From Microvelia longipes (taxonomy: Eukaryota; Arthropoda; Insecta; Hemiptera; Veliidae): a DNA stretch of 64,000 bases. A program made the position numbers and the translations under genes. The notes below the pieces were generated by a model. The model had not been told where the DNA came from. It saw only the letters and a program-made list of their open reading frames with translations, and made no database searches. Numbering within the stretch: position 1 is the first letter of the stretch; the number at the start of each line of letters is the position of its first letter. Location of the stretch: the NCBI GenBank assembly GCA_018340805.1, contig JACMZG010001913.1, forward strand, positions 30,529,781 through 30,593,780, in the 5' to 3' direction. Below, piece after piece: positions 35,737-46,303 of the stretch.

Positions 35737-36234
35737 AAGTATTGCCTCAGTGCCGGAGGAATGCATTTAAATACGCGACATTGTTCCTTCTATCCCTATT
35801 TGACTTAAAGACTAAAGACTTGGAAATTTTTATTGGTGCAAAGAAAATATTTTCAATGAATCGCTCTTTTCTAATTTTTTGATAACACATTTTTCCCATT
35901 TTTAATGTGTACCTTCTACGGGTTTAAATATGAAGTTCACCGAGCTTGGTGCGATTCTGTTAAAATTGAGCGAAAATTGCATTTTTGCGAAATAAAAAAA
36001 AGCTGTTTAACGTCACAATGTCAAAAGATAAACATCATGAAATAAAACAAAATAAGATACAAACTTGATGAACGAAAATGAACATTCATTTTATAAAACC
36101 AATTGCATTTACTGTAATTTTTTTTCATTTAGTGGCCGAACACCCGTAATAGTTTTACCTGCAAATGATATGGACCTGATGAAAAAACTTATTTACGTAC
36201 CATAGGAGGAAACTCAGTCATTACGCTGAGTCAA

Positions 36235-36380
36235 AACAAACAAATAAAGTTGTTAGTATCATAAAAATTCTTGCATGTGTTGTTAATAAATGTTTCGGTG
36301 TATAGTCAAACAATATCCCGTATAGTAAAACAAGTATCCCGGGCTAGATTCTTACAATGAATAATCCTTAGTCACAATCC
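36235..36380. repeat. Repeat shared with 57940-58040 (left part)
   Basis: 'atcataaaaattcttgcatgtgttgttaat' and 'tatagtaaaac' match 57952-58015. The matching right part resumes at 36835, so the hammerhead-like cluster lies between the halves. Confidence 0.5.
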
Positions 36381-36404
36381 TTAAATAATAAAAGGAAAGA
36401 AGTA

Positions 36405-36535
36405 TCACCAAAAAACGAAACTTTATTGGCAAAGCGCTTATAACCTAACTAGAGGCCATCATCAGTACAATGACGGCCTCTAGTTAGGTTGAAAGTGCTT
36501 TGCCAATAAAGTTTTGTTTTGTGGAGGGACTTCTT
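36405..36535. repeat. Inverted pair of hammerhead-like repeat ends
   Basis: The left arm 'actttattggcaaagcgcttataacctaactagaggcc' and right arm 'ggcctctagttaggttgaaagtgctttgccaataaagt' are inverse with few mismatches. They are centred on 'atcatcagtacaatgac'. On the minus strand the left arm keeps CTGATGA (36459-36465) and stem II, but its GAAA has become ATAA. Confidence 0.7.
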
Positions 36536-36556
36536 TTCTTTTATAGAGGCCATCAT

Positions 36557-36598
36557 TGCACTGATGATGACCTCTAGTTAGGTTGAAAGCGCTTTGCC
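36557..36598 (+). ncRNA. Hammerhead-ribozyme-like motif
   Basis: CTGATGA (36561-36567), one unpaired T, stem II GACCT/AGGTT (36569-36573 with 36580-36584, outer pair G-U) around a 6-nt loop, GAAA (36585-36588), three-pair stem III AGC/GCT (36588-36593), cleavage-site base T (36594), then TGCC. The short stem I is GCA (36558-36560) with TGC (36595-36597). The copy belongs to the family that continues 'aaagttttgttttgtggagagacttc'. Self-cleavage is inferred only from layout. Confidence 0.45.
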
Positions 36599-36834
36599 AA
36601 TACAGTTTTGTTTTGTGGAGAGACTTCTTTTTAGTAATAATAATAAATCTTTATTCCATAAAATTATTACATTACAAATATAGTAAAAATAAATACATTT
36701 TACATTTTTATTTTATCGTTCTGTTTTTTTTTTTTGTTTGAATAATTCTTTATTTACAATACATTTAACTTAAATTTGCTTTTCCTATGGACTCCATTTA
36801 GGTTTATTCAACTAGAATAATGAATCCTTAGATA

Positions 36835-36990
36835 CAATCCTTAGATGCAATGAATCCTGTAAGCAAGTGTCTAACCGAATGCGCCAAACAGTAGGTCGGA
36901 AATTCTCTAACAGGCCGTAATATGGTTGGGCTGAAAATAAGGGCGGAATGTTACTTTTTTCTCCCTTCTAGAGGAAAATTATGATTAATC
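36835..36990. repeat. Repeat shared with 58030-58230 (right part)
   Basis: 'atgaatccttaga', 'caagtgtctaaccgaatgcgccaaa-agtaggtcgga' and 'cttctagaggaaaat' recur in order at 58042-58228. Confidence 0.6.
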
Positions 36991-38055
36991 CCCAATGTAA
37001 TAAAAAATCACTCAACCTTCTTAGTTAATATTTTACTTCGTTAGACAAAGATAAAGTCAAATAGAGTGAAATAATTACCAATAAAACAATTAATCTTAAT
37101 ATATCTTTCAAATTACCACTTGCTTGGAAAATTCGCCGAATTTACCTGCTTAAAATGAGTTGTTTAAGGCACTGGCAGCTCACTCTGTCGTGAGCAAATC
37201 GAAATTGATTGATGGTTTTTCTTCCGCCCTTCTGAAGCCCTTAGTATACATCAACTTCAACAGTTACTAATGGGCCTTTTTTTACAGCTCCGTCTCTATG
37301 AAGCGAAACTCACGTAAGATGTTACGTCATTCTTTTTATACTGCTTTGAAAACGGGGAAAAATGAAACGTCTCCTTTTTTTATTATTTTTTGTACATATT
37401 ATATTATAACGTCAGGGAAATGTGTTTCTTATTTTATTCGAAAAGTGTCACATCCCTCCCACCTTGAAAAAATATAAAACTGAACACGATCTCTCCTACA
37501 TCTCAAATAAAATATCATTTTTATATTTTTTAACCTGGATATTTAGAGCTATTAAAATACTAAAACCCTTGACGTTTCACTTTTAAAATTTTAGTTTATG
37601 AAATATATTTTTTTCCAAACAGTTCATTTTTCGTTGACAAATAAAACGTGTTATTTTATCTTTTATTACCCTATATTTTTTGCTTTATCGGCTAGATACA
37701 ATAATTATTAGTTTTCGTTTGATAAAGGCTATAGGTACAACAATTGTTTACTTCTTATTTGACTATGGCTATGGGGAAAAATATTTTCCCTCCTTATTTG
37801 AATATGGTTATAGGAGTTCTGTTTCGATTATAGCAAGAGGAAAAATATTTTAGTACTGTATTGATAATAGCTAGAGGGAAAATAATTTTTAGTTGTGATT
37901 TAAATATGATTTAATTTAAACCAGCTAAAAAGGAATTAAGTCGTTTTAAAATTTGACACTTGCAAGATAATAACTACAATTCGTCAATAACTTTTCTTCT
38001 ATAGATTCTATACTATTTGCCTTTTAACTTATGTTATTATTTATTTTTGTTCCAG
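36991..38055. other. End of the long intron, nothing recognised
   Basis: AT-rich DNA, with short related phrases of the type 'ggctataggtacaa...tatttgactatggctatgg' repeated at 37725-37880. It ends in the pyrimidine-rich acceptor of exon B. Confidence 0.5.
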
Positions 38056-38125
38056 ACAATTACTCGCACCAAATTTGATGCAAAAACATTTTTTACCTAG
38101 CGGAGCTGAACAAGTTTCTAAACAG
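38056..38125 (+). CDS. mmd: ADAM propeptide exon B (mind-meld / ADAM11/22/23-like)
   Basis: This 70-nt internal exon lies between a ttttgttccag acceptor (AG at 38054-38055) and the donor gtaata at 38126. Its first base completes the Thr codon begun in exon A; the remaining 69 nt give 23 codons, starting QLLAPNLMQKHFLPSG and ending VSKQ in phase 0. With exon A this gives LELN-T-QLLAP, the usual 'Leu-Asn-x-x-Leu-Leu-Ala-Pro' step of ADAM propeptides. Exon C then continues with EIEHCYYHG. The perfect phase fit over a 31-kb gap is the main support. It would have been missed on its own, being only 23 codons. It encodes part of the prodomain and no catalytic residues. Confidence 0.85.
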
Positions 38126-38275
38126 GTAATACCTTCTAGACTTTAAAATTCAGATTGAAATATGATTAAGAGAGGTTGAAAACTTCATCATGATATTCTT
38201 ATTATACAGATCTGTTTGTTCCTTATAATGATTTGTCTACTCAAACAAATACAGAAATAAAATATAAACAATTAG

Positions 38276-38340
38276 CGTTGGTACCAAGATTCGAACCTGG
38301 AATCCCTAGGTTTGTACTAAAAGCTCGTTCTTTTCAGTAT
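38276..38340 (-). mobile_element. tRNA-derived SINE head
   Basis: On the minus strand a B-box-like GGTTCGAATCTTGG is preceded by a D- and anticodon-arm-like stretch (GAACGAGCTTTTAGTAC). The body was not delimited; a short inverted phrase around 'aaccaaacggttatag' follows at 38355-38376. Confidence 0.4.
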
Positions 38341-38649
38341 TTAAGTTTGTACTATAACCAAACGGTTATAGTATAAAGAGGAAGAATACAATGTTCTTAT
38401 CACCCAACCATTTGGTACCGCTACTAGATCACTGAGCATAGTTATAGCATAAGCAGTCACTTGGAGAAACTAATCATAATACATCCTAATCTTTAAAGGG
38501 ATTGTAATGATCCCCAGTCAATTATTGTCAACTATTACATCTCCGCAAAAATGTAATAGTTAAGCAAAATGTAAATTAAAAAAAAAATCCTCAATTTAAA
38601 ATTTAAGTAAGTAGACTATAATATAACAAAAGAATACAATAACCAAAGT

Positions 38650-38725
38650 TAAAATAATTCTGGTGCGGTGGTCCGCATGTCGGCTAATTTCATTAGGGAT
38701 GCGTGTTTCCGTGCTTAACAATAAT
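38650..38725 (+). repeat. SINE-family fragment ('ggtccgcatg' type)
   Basis: It matches the starts of the copies at 29742 and 63425 and the adjacent copy at 38785 ('ggtgatccgctgttagac'). It ends where the next copy begins, so it is a partial tandem insertion. Confidence 0.5.
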
Positions 38726-38726
38726 C

Positions 38727-39262
38727 CTGGTAGGAACAACAATTATTCATCGTTTTGGCATTATATAAGTTTATCTATAACTACTATATCATTCTGGCGC
38801 GGTGATCCGCTGTTAGACGAATTTAATTTGGAATGCTTATTTCCGTGCTTAACAAACAATTTCTTGCTTAAGTTTCCGATTTATGCTTGAGAACCTAAAC
38901 AGTGACTCCTTTTCAAGCACTGCTCGTAACTCATTTTGTCTGTATTTTTCAAAGGGAACGTGCTTAATTATCGAGTTGGTTATACAAAACTATGCCTCTA
39001 AAATTAGTAGTGCTCACTATTATTGGCAATAGTTAAAAGCATTTACTTTGAGAAAAACAGACAAAATGAGTTACGAGCTGTGCTTGACAATTGAGTAAAG
39101 CATAAATCGGAACCATAAACAAGAAGTTGTTTGTTAAGCACGGAAACACGCATTCCAAATAAAATTTGCCTAACAGCGGATCACTGCGCCAGAATTATTT
39201 AATAGTTATAAACTTATATAATGCCAAAAACGATAAATAATTATCATACCTACCAGGATTCG
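38727..39262. repeat. Large inverted repeat of two head-to-head SINE copies
   Basis: The left arm (about 38730-38950, + strand) runs 'ggcattatataagtttat', 'ttctggcgcggtgatccgctgttag', 'tttccgtgcttaacaaacaa', 'aactcattttgtctgt'. The right arm (about 39060-39262) has the same blocks in reverse order and complement. The spacer is about 110 bp. The arms are similar but not identical, so they look like two independent insertions rather than a fresh duplication. Confidence 0.8.
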
Positions 39263-39320
39263 AAACCAGGCACCCTGAGTTTGAGTGCTCATATCGACTC
39301 CGGACCACTGCCATTCAATT
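39248..39320 (-). mobile_element. tRNA-like head of the right-hand SINE
   Basis: On the minus strand the order is GGCAGTGGTCCGGAGTCG, an anticodon-arm-like stretch, then a B box in GGTTTCGAATCCTGG, followed directly by the body that forms the inverted repeat. The left-hand copy begins at '...AATCCTGGTAGG' (38726), so it kept only the last bases of this head. Confidence 0.6.
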
Positions 39321-39329
39321 CACAGGTCC

Positions 39330-40425
39330 ATAAACAAAGAGAACGACTCCCCACTTGACATGTGTTGTTTAAGGGCCAAATTTTAGGTTGACCATCGTTG
39401 TTTCGTCTTTTCGGCCACATGGAGTGGCCTTATCAACTTTAGACCAATTTTTTTCCATATGGCGCCCCAAAAAACATTGATATAAAAACGACACCCTACT
39501 TGAAATTTAATTTTTATTGAACTTCAGCCTCCTTGAACTATTAATAAACATTTTGTCCCGAAACTTTTTGTGGGTAAATCTCCGCGTCCTGTAAGAGTTA
39601 ATTTTTTTTTAGAAATATATAACATAATGTGCTGCCGCTATATTTTGCGTCCAATTTTGACTGTGCTTAATAAAATATATAAATTAATAAAGGCATATTA
39701 AACTAATATAAAATTTAAATTTGACGTCTGGAATATTAATAGGGGGGTTTAAAAGCGATTCATGTGTTAATAGCTGGGTTCAGATGCTCTTTGATGTTAT
39801 TGTTTAACTGCTGGTATGTTTCGCCTACATTATCTTTTCTATCTATAGCTTTTACAGTGATGAAAATTTACATTATAGGGCAAACATATGGCTTTATTAC
39901 CATGTTAGATTATGGTAAACATTGTTGTCAAAATTAGTTTCTAAAATGTTTATTGGACCGTTAAATGTATTCAAATGATGGTTGGATAATACCATGATGT
40001 ATAATTGTCAATATTATATCTGATAACTTGTCAAATATCTGCAATGCATTTTTTATTGATATTTAACATCGAGAATTAAAATTTTTCTATATTTATTAGC
40101 ATAATTTATTATTTTTATTAGTCTTTGTAAATTTATTATTTCATGTTATTTACATTCATAATCTAATGTGTTACAAATTTAAATATAGAGTTTAGCAATT
40201 CTCAACAAATAAATTAATATAATATTGTGGCATTGCAAAAGTCATCTTAATCAGACCGCCGTGAAACCTACGGTGTAAGGATAGAGTTGGGTCTAGTTGG
40301 GCTTCTTTTTAGCAGGTCAGGATTTAGATCAGAAACCTCTGTCCGTAAGGGGTTTTAGAGGTTATGAGATTGGTCTTAATCATAGAGCTGAAACTATTTT
40401 AAAACAAAGTATGATATTCTTTTTT
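39330..40425. other. Intron stretch, nothing recognised
   Basis: AT-rich; the 63-aa frame at 40297-40488 runs into the TIR transposon and has no domain. Confidence 0.5.
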
Positions 40426-40428
40426 GGT

Positions 40429-40908
40429 CTTAGAATAATACTATATATAAAAGGAGCACTACTGATTTTTTCTACTTTTTTCTTATAAAAAGTTAGCAAT
40501 ACTTCCGGTTGCTGAATTATTATGCTCTATTATTAATTAATGATTGATCGTTCATAAAATACTAATATAAATATAAGCTCATTACAATATTTTAAGCATT
40601 TTAAATTGTAGTTTAACGTATTTAATTAAAATTATATTAATAGTAGCCCTCGTCAACTAAATGTAAATTCTTTTATTCCGGTATCCTTTTGCTATCTAAG
40701 ACCGATAAGCAAGGTTATTAAGTAATTTTAGTCGTTACTTAAGTTTTTTTTTTAATCGTGGATATTTATTACTCATTTATAAAATAATGTTTTGTTGTTT
40801 GGGTGGTATCCCTTCTTAAGACCACCAGTCAGTAGGCTTTCGTGTTATCAGTAGAATTACATTGTGTTTACGATCCTGTGCTCCTTCTATATTAGTATTA
40901 TTCTAAGG
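40429..40908. mobile_element. TIR DNA transposon, short deletion copy
   Basis: It begins CTTAGAATAATACTATATATA and ends TATTATTCTAAGG. Its internal sequence follows 7980-8350 closely ('caatacttccggttgctgaattattatg', 'tagccctcgtcaactaaatgta', 'aaataatgttttgttgt') and then jumps to the right end ('ctttcgtgttatcagtagaattacattgtgttta'). About 0.86 kb is missing compared with 7889-9232. The direct repeat TTTTGGT flanks it (40422-40428, 40909-40915). Confidence 0.82.
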
Positions 40909-40915
40909 TTTTGGT

Positions 40916-41616
40916 ATAGGCTTCTTATTACCTTGATGTCAAATACCTCCTTTTATTGACATCTAGTCAGTTCTATGATTGGTTGTTTCTTATTTCATTT
41001 GTTGAAATACATTATTTTATTTTATAATTTATTGCCAAAAGCCTATTCCCAATTTTATTTGTTCTCTAGACTACTTAGCTATACGACCTTTCTTGAATAA
41101 TACAAATATATTCAAATTTGCTACATTATTTTTAAAATAATATTCTTCTATTGTTCTCAAGTAACAAGGTGAGGACAGTTTGTCAAATCATTCAGAAAAC
41201 CAATTGAAGCCTATGTGAAAAATGTTTTCACTTTCTAGGCTCTCGCATATTTCATATTTTTCTTTTCGCAATAAACCTTTCTACCCTTTAAAGGGCCTGT
41301 TTTATTCCATAAAAGTTTGAAAAATATTTCACACATATTCACAAAGGCACAATTGTTGAACATATTTTTTGAAGTATCTGTTTTCCCGGGTGAGTTGGCA
41401 CTTGTGATAAAATAGATATCTATTATTAGAGTTTAGATTAAAATTAAGTTAATTCAAGTGGATGAGTCTAATCCCATCCTGACCTGTATTACCATATATT
41501 ATTAATATTATTTCAATATTATTACCAGCAATAATATTAAAATTGGTTGTACTAAGAATAAATAACTTATAATATCTTTATTTTTATACAGCTTTTATTA
41601 CATATTTATTAGTTAT
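40916..41616. other. Intron stretch, nothing recognised
   Basis: AT-rich without coding frames or clear repeats. Confidence 0.5.
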
Positions 41617-42350
41617 TTTTACTTTTCCTCATTTTTATCGTAGGTATATAGGAAAAGTATTGTGTTTGCGAAAAAATCCGACATTGGGATAAAACCGGAA
41701 TTATCAGTTTCAGGTGTTTTTAAGACCTCCTGAGTGGTTTTCTCTAAGTTTTCTGTCTGTATGTGTGTGTGTGTCTGTTATCTCCGTAGCTCATCGTGTA
41801 TTTATGCTAGATAGTTGAAACTTTGTACAAAAATCAGTTTACCGCTTTAGTTGTGATATTCGAAAAATATTTTTTATGACGTCAATAACCCGCAAAAATG
41901 ACTCAGAAAATTTCGATACATCATGAAACGCAGAACAATTATGCGATCAAATTGATATTTATCACGCATGTAGCCATGTATTAGACTTACTTATGTGCAA
42001 AGTTTAATCTCATTATCAGCATTAGTTCAATTTTTATTGAATGACTTATGTACGTTTTAAAAAAAAAAAAAAAATAAATAAACAAAAATATTCAATTATG
42101 TTGAAATGTAGTACAATCATATACCTTAACTTAATAAATAAGTACACATAGTTTCGTTTCAAAGCAACAAGTATATCCATGATTTTTGTTGGTTCATAAA
42201 AGTTAAGTAGCACTGAGCTTGGTCAGTGCTGTATGGGAATGAAACAAATGCATTTACTATTTGAGGATGATCGAAGCGAGTCCGAAGCAGAGAGGATGAG
42301 CGTAGCAAATCTGATGTGATGAGGAAAAGTCCCGAGGTACCCCGTTCCCG
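41617..42350 (+). repeat. 5S-module repeat, copy 3
   Basis: A terminal hairpin (ACTTTTCC 41621-41628 / GGAAAAGT 41651-41658) opens the copy. A 'ggtgtttttaagacctcctgagtgg' block, a short GT run, two AT-rich blocks shared with 59100-59450 (inverse), the 5S-like module (42201-42240) and the end 'gaggtaccccgttcccg' follow. An A run (about 42060-42074) interrupts it. Confidence 0.72.
42201..42240 (+). ncRNA. 5S rRNA-like module inside repeat (internally deleted)
   Basis: 'agttaagtagcactgagcttggtcagtgct' follows the 5S 3' half. The stretch matching TTGGATGGGTGACCGCC is then missing, and 'gtatgggaatg' follows, so the C-box-like part is deleted in this copy. Confidence 0.5.
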
Positions 42351-43435
42351 ATTTTTTATCAATGGATAAATCTCTACTTAAAAGCTTACTTGATATCCGT
42401 TAAAATTAGCTCAAAAATAATTAATGAGGCAACTTTGTTTAAATTTTGAATATTATTCTTAAAAAATATATTTTATAATCATACATATAACGGAAGTTTT
42501 TTTATTAAGCTGTTTAAAATAAACATTTAAATTGGGCCTTAGGTATTTTTACATTTTAATTATTAGATTTTTTAACTGTATTTACTTTTATACGGATAAA
42601 TATCAGGTTTGTCTCTGTTTGAAAATGTTAATTATTCAAGTTAATTAAGGACCGTGATTGATTTGGCGTAATCTACCACTTAACAGTAAACATTCTATTA
42701 AAGGGCTGCTTCTATAAAATATTGATACGGAGCTGTTGCAAAAGATACCATTAAATAGTTCATTGTAGCGGAATATTTTTAAAAGGAAATGCAATTTGCA
42801 ATCGCAATGGTGGATGCTTGTAGAATATTAGTGGAACTAAAAAAAAAAAAAAAACAATGCACTTCTATACTTAGTCCGCTTTGACTAGAATGTGTTTGTA
42901 TTGTGCCGTAACAAATTGTCTTTTTTATCACAACCCCACCATATATGTCACGAATGTTTAGTTAGGTATTAAAAGCTTATTTGCTCCATCACTATTTATA
43001 TAGAGAAGCTATGTATGTTAAATTTTGAAACATCGAAAAAGTAACCTGACCACTTTCGCTTATAAACACAATCAAATTATCAGTACAAAATTTCATTGAC
43101 TTATATAGAAGAACGTTAAAAATACAAATCAAAAGACAACAATGTGCGGGAAGCCTAAAACATTTGTTTTAACCTTAACTCATTCTTGAAGGAGGTTTCA
43201 TTGAGGTTACACAGAGCCCCTGAGAGCCCAAAACGATGTTTCAGGCCTCTTAATATATTTAGAGAGACGATGCCCCCTCTATGACTGTTTAGGTATTTTG
43301 TTTTTGCTTTTTGCATTGTTAGGCATTTGTTAAAAAGTGTAAGATTTTATTTGTTTTTATTTAACCCCACCTCTCATTTCATTGTAAACACAATGTCTAT
43401 ATTACTTTTATTTAATAAAATGTTTATTTGCTGGT
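42351..43435. other. Intron stretch with an A run
   Basis: A run of A is at about 42840-42854. No gene or clear repeat. Confidence 0.5.
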
Positions 43436-44030
43436 ATTTAAGGATTTATTTTTCATTATCTATTTAAATAATTATTTTTTTAATAACATATTATATTGTT
43501 AATATATTATTTATTGATATATTACTTATTATTATTAATTGTTATATGTTAATTGTTAATATACTATTATTGATATATATATACTTGTTAATAATATTAT
43601 TTATTAATATAATTAATTTATTATAATTAAGTATTATATTATTTATAATATTTATTTGTTAATATACTATTTATTGATATATTACTTGTTAATATATTAA
43701 TATGTGATGCAAAAAGAAAAAAGAAGATAAAAGATCAGCATGTTATGCGAAAGCGGTGCATGTTTAAAAAATAAAGAGCCATAGCAGAGATACTGTTATG
43801 GTAAATTTAAAAAAAAATAAATAAAAAAATATTTGATGGATTGTATGATGGATTGAGCTGTGGAGTGCTATGATATAATATATAATATATTATTATTATA
43901 GCTATTAATATATTAATTGTTCATATATTATTATTAATATATTTTTTTTTATTATATTATTTATTAATAAATTATTGTTAATATATTATTGTTATATTAT
44001 ATGTTAATATATTATTTATATTACACTCAG
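43436..44030. repeat. Degenerate AT-rich tandem array
   Basis: Repeated phrases such as 'ttgttaatatattatttattgatatatta' occur at irregular spacing in two blocks (43485-43700, 43860-44025), split by about 150 bp of ordinary sequence. Confidence 0.7.
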
Positions 44031-44032
44031 TT

Positions 44033-44252
44033 CCTATCGTTCATAAATAAATAAATAATTAATCTCTATTTGCTGTAAAATACAGTCTTGTGTGTTGGGA
44101 TCGTTACAAAAGCAAAATTGTTCGAAAATTCAATATAAAATATACAATTTTGATATACTATTTGATATACAATAGTATATCAAATAGTATATGTACAACA
44201 CTTAGTATTTTTAACAAATAGAGATTATTTATTTATTTATTTATGATCAATG
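44033..44252. mobile_element. Foldback element of about 220 bp
   Basis: The left end 'cataaataaataaataattaatctctatttg' (44041-44071) is inverse to 'caaatagagattatttatttatttatttatgat' (44215-44247). A central inverted block 'atactatttgatatac' / 'gtatatcaaatagtat' adds to the stem. It looks like a MITE; the target duplication is unclear. Confidence 0.65.
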
Positions 44253-44589
44253 GGTACTTAGCAATTTGGGGAACAAAGAAATGTGCGTATCTTACTCTTA
44301 AATATGGTTAGGACTTCTATCATTTATTTATATGTTCTTAATATACTTTAATATACCTAATATATATCATAAGTTACTATTTAAATTTTTACATATCCAC
44401 ATTTAGAATCCCCTGGAAGTCATTGATCAGGCTAATCCTTCAACGCACCCATGTATTGCAGACTCCGGGTCACAATTCATTAGGTAACGTCGACTCAGTT
44501 ACTTCTAGATCTATGTTTAGAGAGTCTGTGGTTGTTTCAAGCTGATAAATTGTGACCCAGAAACCTGTGGTGATTTTCGTGGCAGATGA

Positions 44590-44666
44590 AATGTGGTGCC
44601 ACAAGTAATAAAATTGTGTAAATTTGGACAGAGCCGGCTTTAACCGTAAACGGTCATCATCAGTGC
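44590..44666 (-). repeat. Hammerhead-like repeat family, degenerate copy
   Basis: On the minus strand: GGCA, CTGATGA (complement of 44657-44663), T, stem GACCG/CGGTT around TTTA, then AAAGCC. One base of GAAA is missing. Stem II differs in sequence from other copies but still pairs. Confidence 0.45.
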
Positions 44667-44669
44667 CTT

Positions 44670-45204
44670 CATGACAAACTATTTCATGTACTCGACTACC
44701 ATTTCTTGGTATTTGTACAGTTTAGAGAGCGTTATCATCGCTATATCATGGACATTGCCAATTATCTACTCTCAGTATCAGACACTCAAATAACAGATCA
44801 GCATTAACCTCGCTGGAAGGTAACTTCGTAGTATTATACCATCTTAAACACAAGATCCATCACCATTAGTTACCACCTAACTCACAGGTTTCTTTGCATA
44901 AACATATTAACGTTTACTAAGATGAAATGAGATCACAGGACTTTACCATCATCAGTCCGATCCATTCATTTTATGCTATTCAGCTCATAGGTTGTGAGTT
45001 GAATCCTGGTTCGGCCAAATCACCCCTACAAATATTATTGATCAAGAATAACTTATTGCAGGTTTTACGAGATACTCCAGCTGATAAAAAAATTTAACCC
45101 TCGTTTTGGTTTTTTCCAGTTCTACCAAACATGCCTCTCGTCCTTATTCTCGTTCTATTCTAGCAAAGACTTTGTTTAATAGATTATTGCTGTTTTTTGT
45201 GCAG
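44670..45204. other. End of the 7.1-kb intron, nothing recognised
   Basis: No repeat was identified with confidence. A phrase 'gtgagttgaatcctggttcgg' near 44995 resembles a tRNA T-arm but is not enough for a SINE call. Confidence 0.45.
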
Positions 45205-45351
45205 GAGATAGAACACTGTTACTATCACGGTACAGTCAAAGACTACCCAGGCGCCACTGCTGCCTTTCACACTTGCAATGGAGTCAGTGGTGTTATTCAT
45301 GTTGGAAATGAAACATTCGTTATTCATCCATTTTATGGAGGAGATTTATCT
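45205..45351 (+). CDS. mmd: ADAM propeptide exon C (mind-meld / ADAM11/22/23-like)
   Basis: This 147-nt exon of 49 codons, phase 0 at both ends, lies between tgttttttgtgcag and gtaagt (45352). It reads [17 protein letters not shown], then [18 protein letters not shown], and ends FYGGDLS. H-C-Y-Y-x-G and the later T-C-x-G-x-S-G-x-I are the most recognisable signature of the M12B propeptide (Pep_M12B_propep). The combination IEHCYYHG with 'FVIHP' looks more like the ADAM11/22/23 and insect mind-meld branch than ADAM10/17 or ADAMTS. The open frame runs on from 45106, but the part before 45205 is intron. The exon joins exon B in phase. The expected next exon (toward a HPH-like step) was not found in the 18.6 kb downstream. 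The gene symbol is an inference from the branch. Confidence 0.92.
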
Positions 45352-45359
45352 GTAAGTAA

Positions 45360-46235
45360 AACACATGCCTAATATGTCTATCATTCTAAAAATTAAATAT
45401 GGATTGGGTCACAAAATATTTAGTTTGATTTTGTTGCAGAAGTAGGAACCACTTGTTCAAAATTCAGTTAATAGTCAAATTATTTGAGCCTTATTATAAC
45501 ATTTTTGTGGTTGCAGTACAATAGCTTACTGTGTACCGCCCAAGTGCGTAAATCAGGTTTCGACCTGACTAAACCTGGCATCAGGAGCATTGCTATTTGG
45601 CGTTGAGGGTGAAAAGAAAAGATCAATTGACTATATTTAACTTTTCGCAGGATGGGAATTGTAAATTAACAACTAGGAATTATTGAAATCATGTTAATGT
45701 TACCAAATAGAACATTGTTGTGGTTACGAGCAATCTCTGATTTGCGTAGCTGTTAGATAGAAGCCCAAAATCTCTAAATAACTGTGAATTTCTAGCATAT
45801 CAGAAACCTTATAGGGCTTGGTAAAGCAACACTACAAAACATTACATAACTAACTCCAAGTTAAATCAGACTCAAGAACTCCTCTCTAAAGCTTCAAAAC
45901 TATCCGTTGGCATTTAACAACTAATACAGTTTGTTACAGTGTATTTTTGGGTAATCGTATAATCTTAATGCCTGATAACTTAATCCTTAAACAGAATGTT
46001 AATTAGACGAAACAAGTCCTTCTACATAAGCAATAACGCATAGCAGCTATTAACATGTAAGAGGAATTATAAATTACCGTTATATCAGTTTAAAAAAAAA
46101 TCCTGATGTTTTTTCCTATTTTACCTACATTTTAAATTTGTAAAGGTAAGAATAAATGAGTTGTGGAGTTTCAAGTAACACAAATAAACTTCTAGGCAAA
46201 ACCGTAACCTCAGTCTCCTGACTCTTTTAAAATAG
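45360..46235. other. Intron stretch, nothing recognised
   Basis: Mixed composition without coding frames. Confidence 0.5.
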
Positions 46236-46237
46236 GT

Positions 46238-46242
46238 TTATA

Positions 46243-46295
<53 letters not shown>

Positions 46296-46303
46296 TATAT
46301 ATA
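46238..46303. repeat. (AT)n microsatellite
   Basis: AT alternation with one TT break. Confidence 0.95.

Larger units (their letters stand above)
6929..38055 (+). other. mmd: 31.1-kb phase-2 intron of the ADAM gene
   Basis: It is bounded by gtaagt at 6929 and ttgttccag ending at 38055. It holds TIR transposon copy 1, 5S-module repeat copy 2, LINE and SINE fragments, MITEs, minisatellites and hammerhead-like repeats, all listed separately. No convincing nested protein gene was found, apart from one weak candidate first exon at 18465. Confidence 0.8.
38126..45204 (+). other. mmd: 7.1-kb phase-0 intron of the ADAM gene
   Basis: Bounded by gtaata at 38126 and tgttttttgtgcag ending at 45204. It contains SINE-like inverted copies, the short TIR transposon copy, a 5S-module repeat and an AT-rich array. 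Confidence 0.8.

Noticed and set aside
44990..45015. tRNA T-arm-like phrase as a SINE or tRNA
   Set aside because: No A box, acceptor stem or body was found.
45106..45204. Upstream part of the open frame containing exon C, with its ATG
   Set aside because: A strong polypyrimidine-AG acceptor ends at 45204 and the peptide before it has no ADAM-like character, so it is intron.
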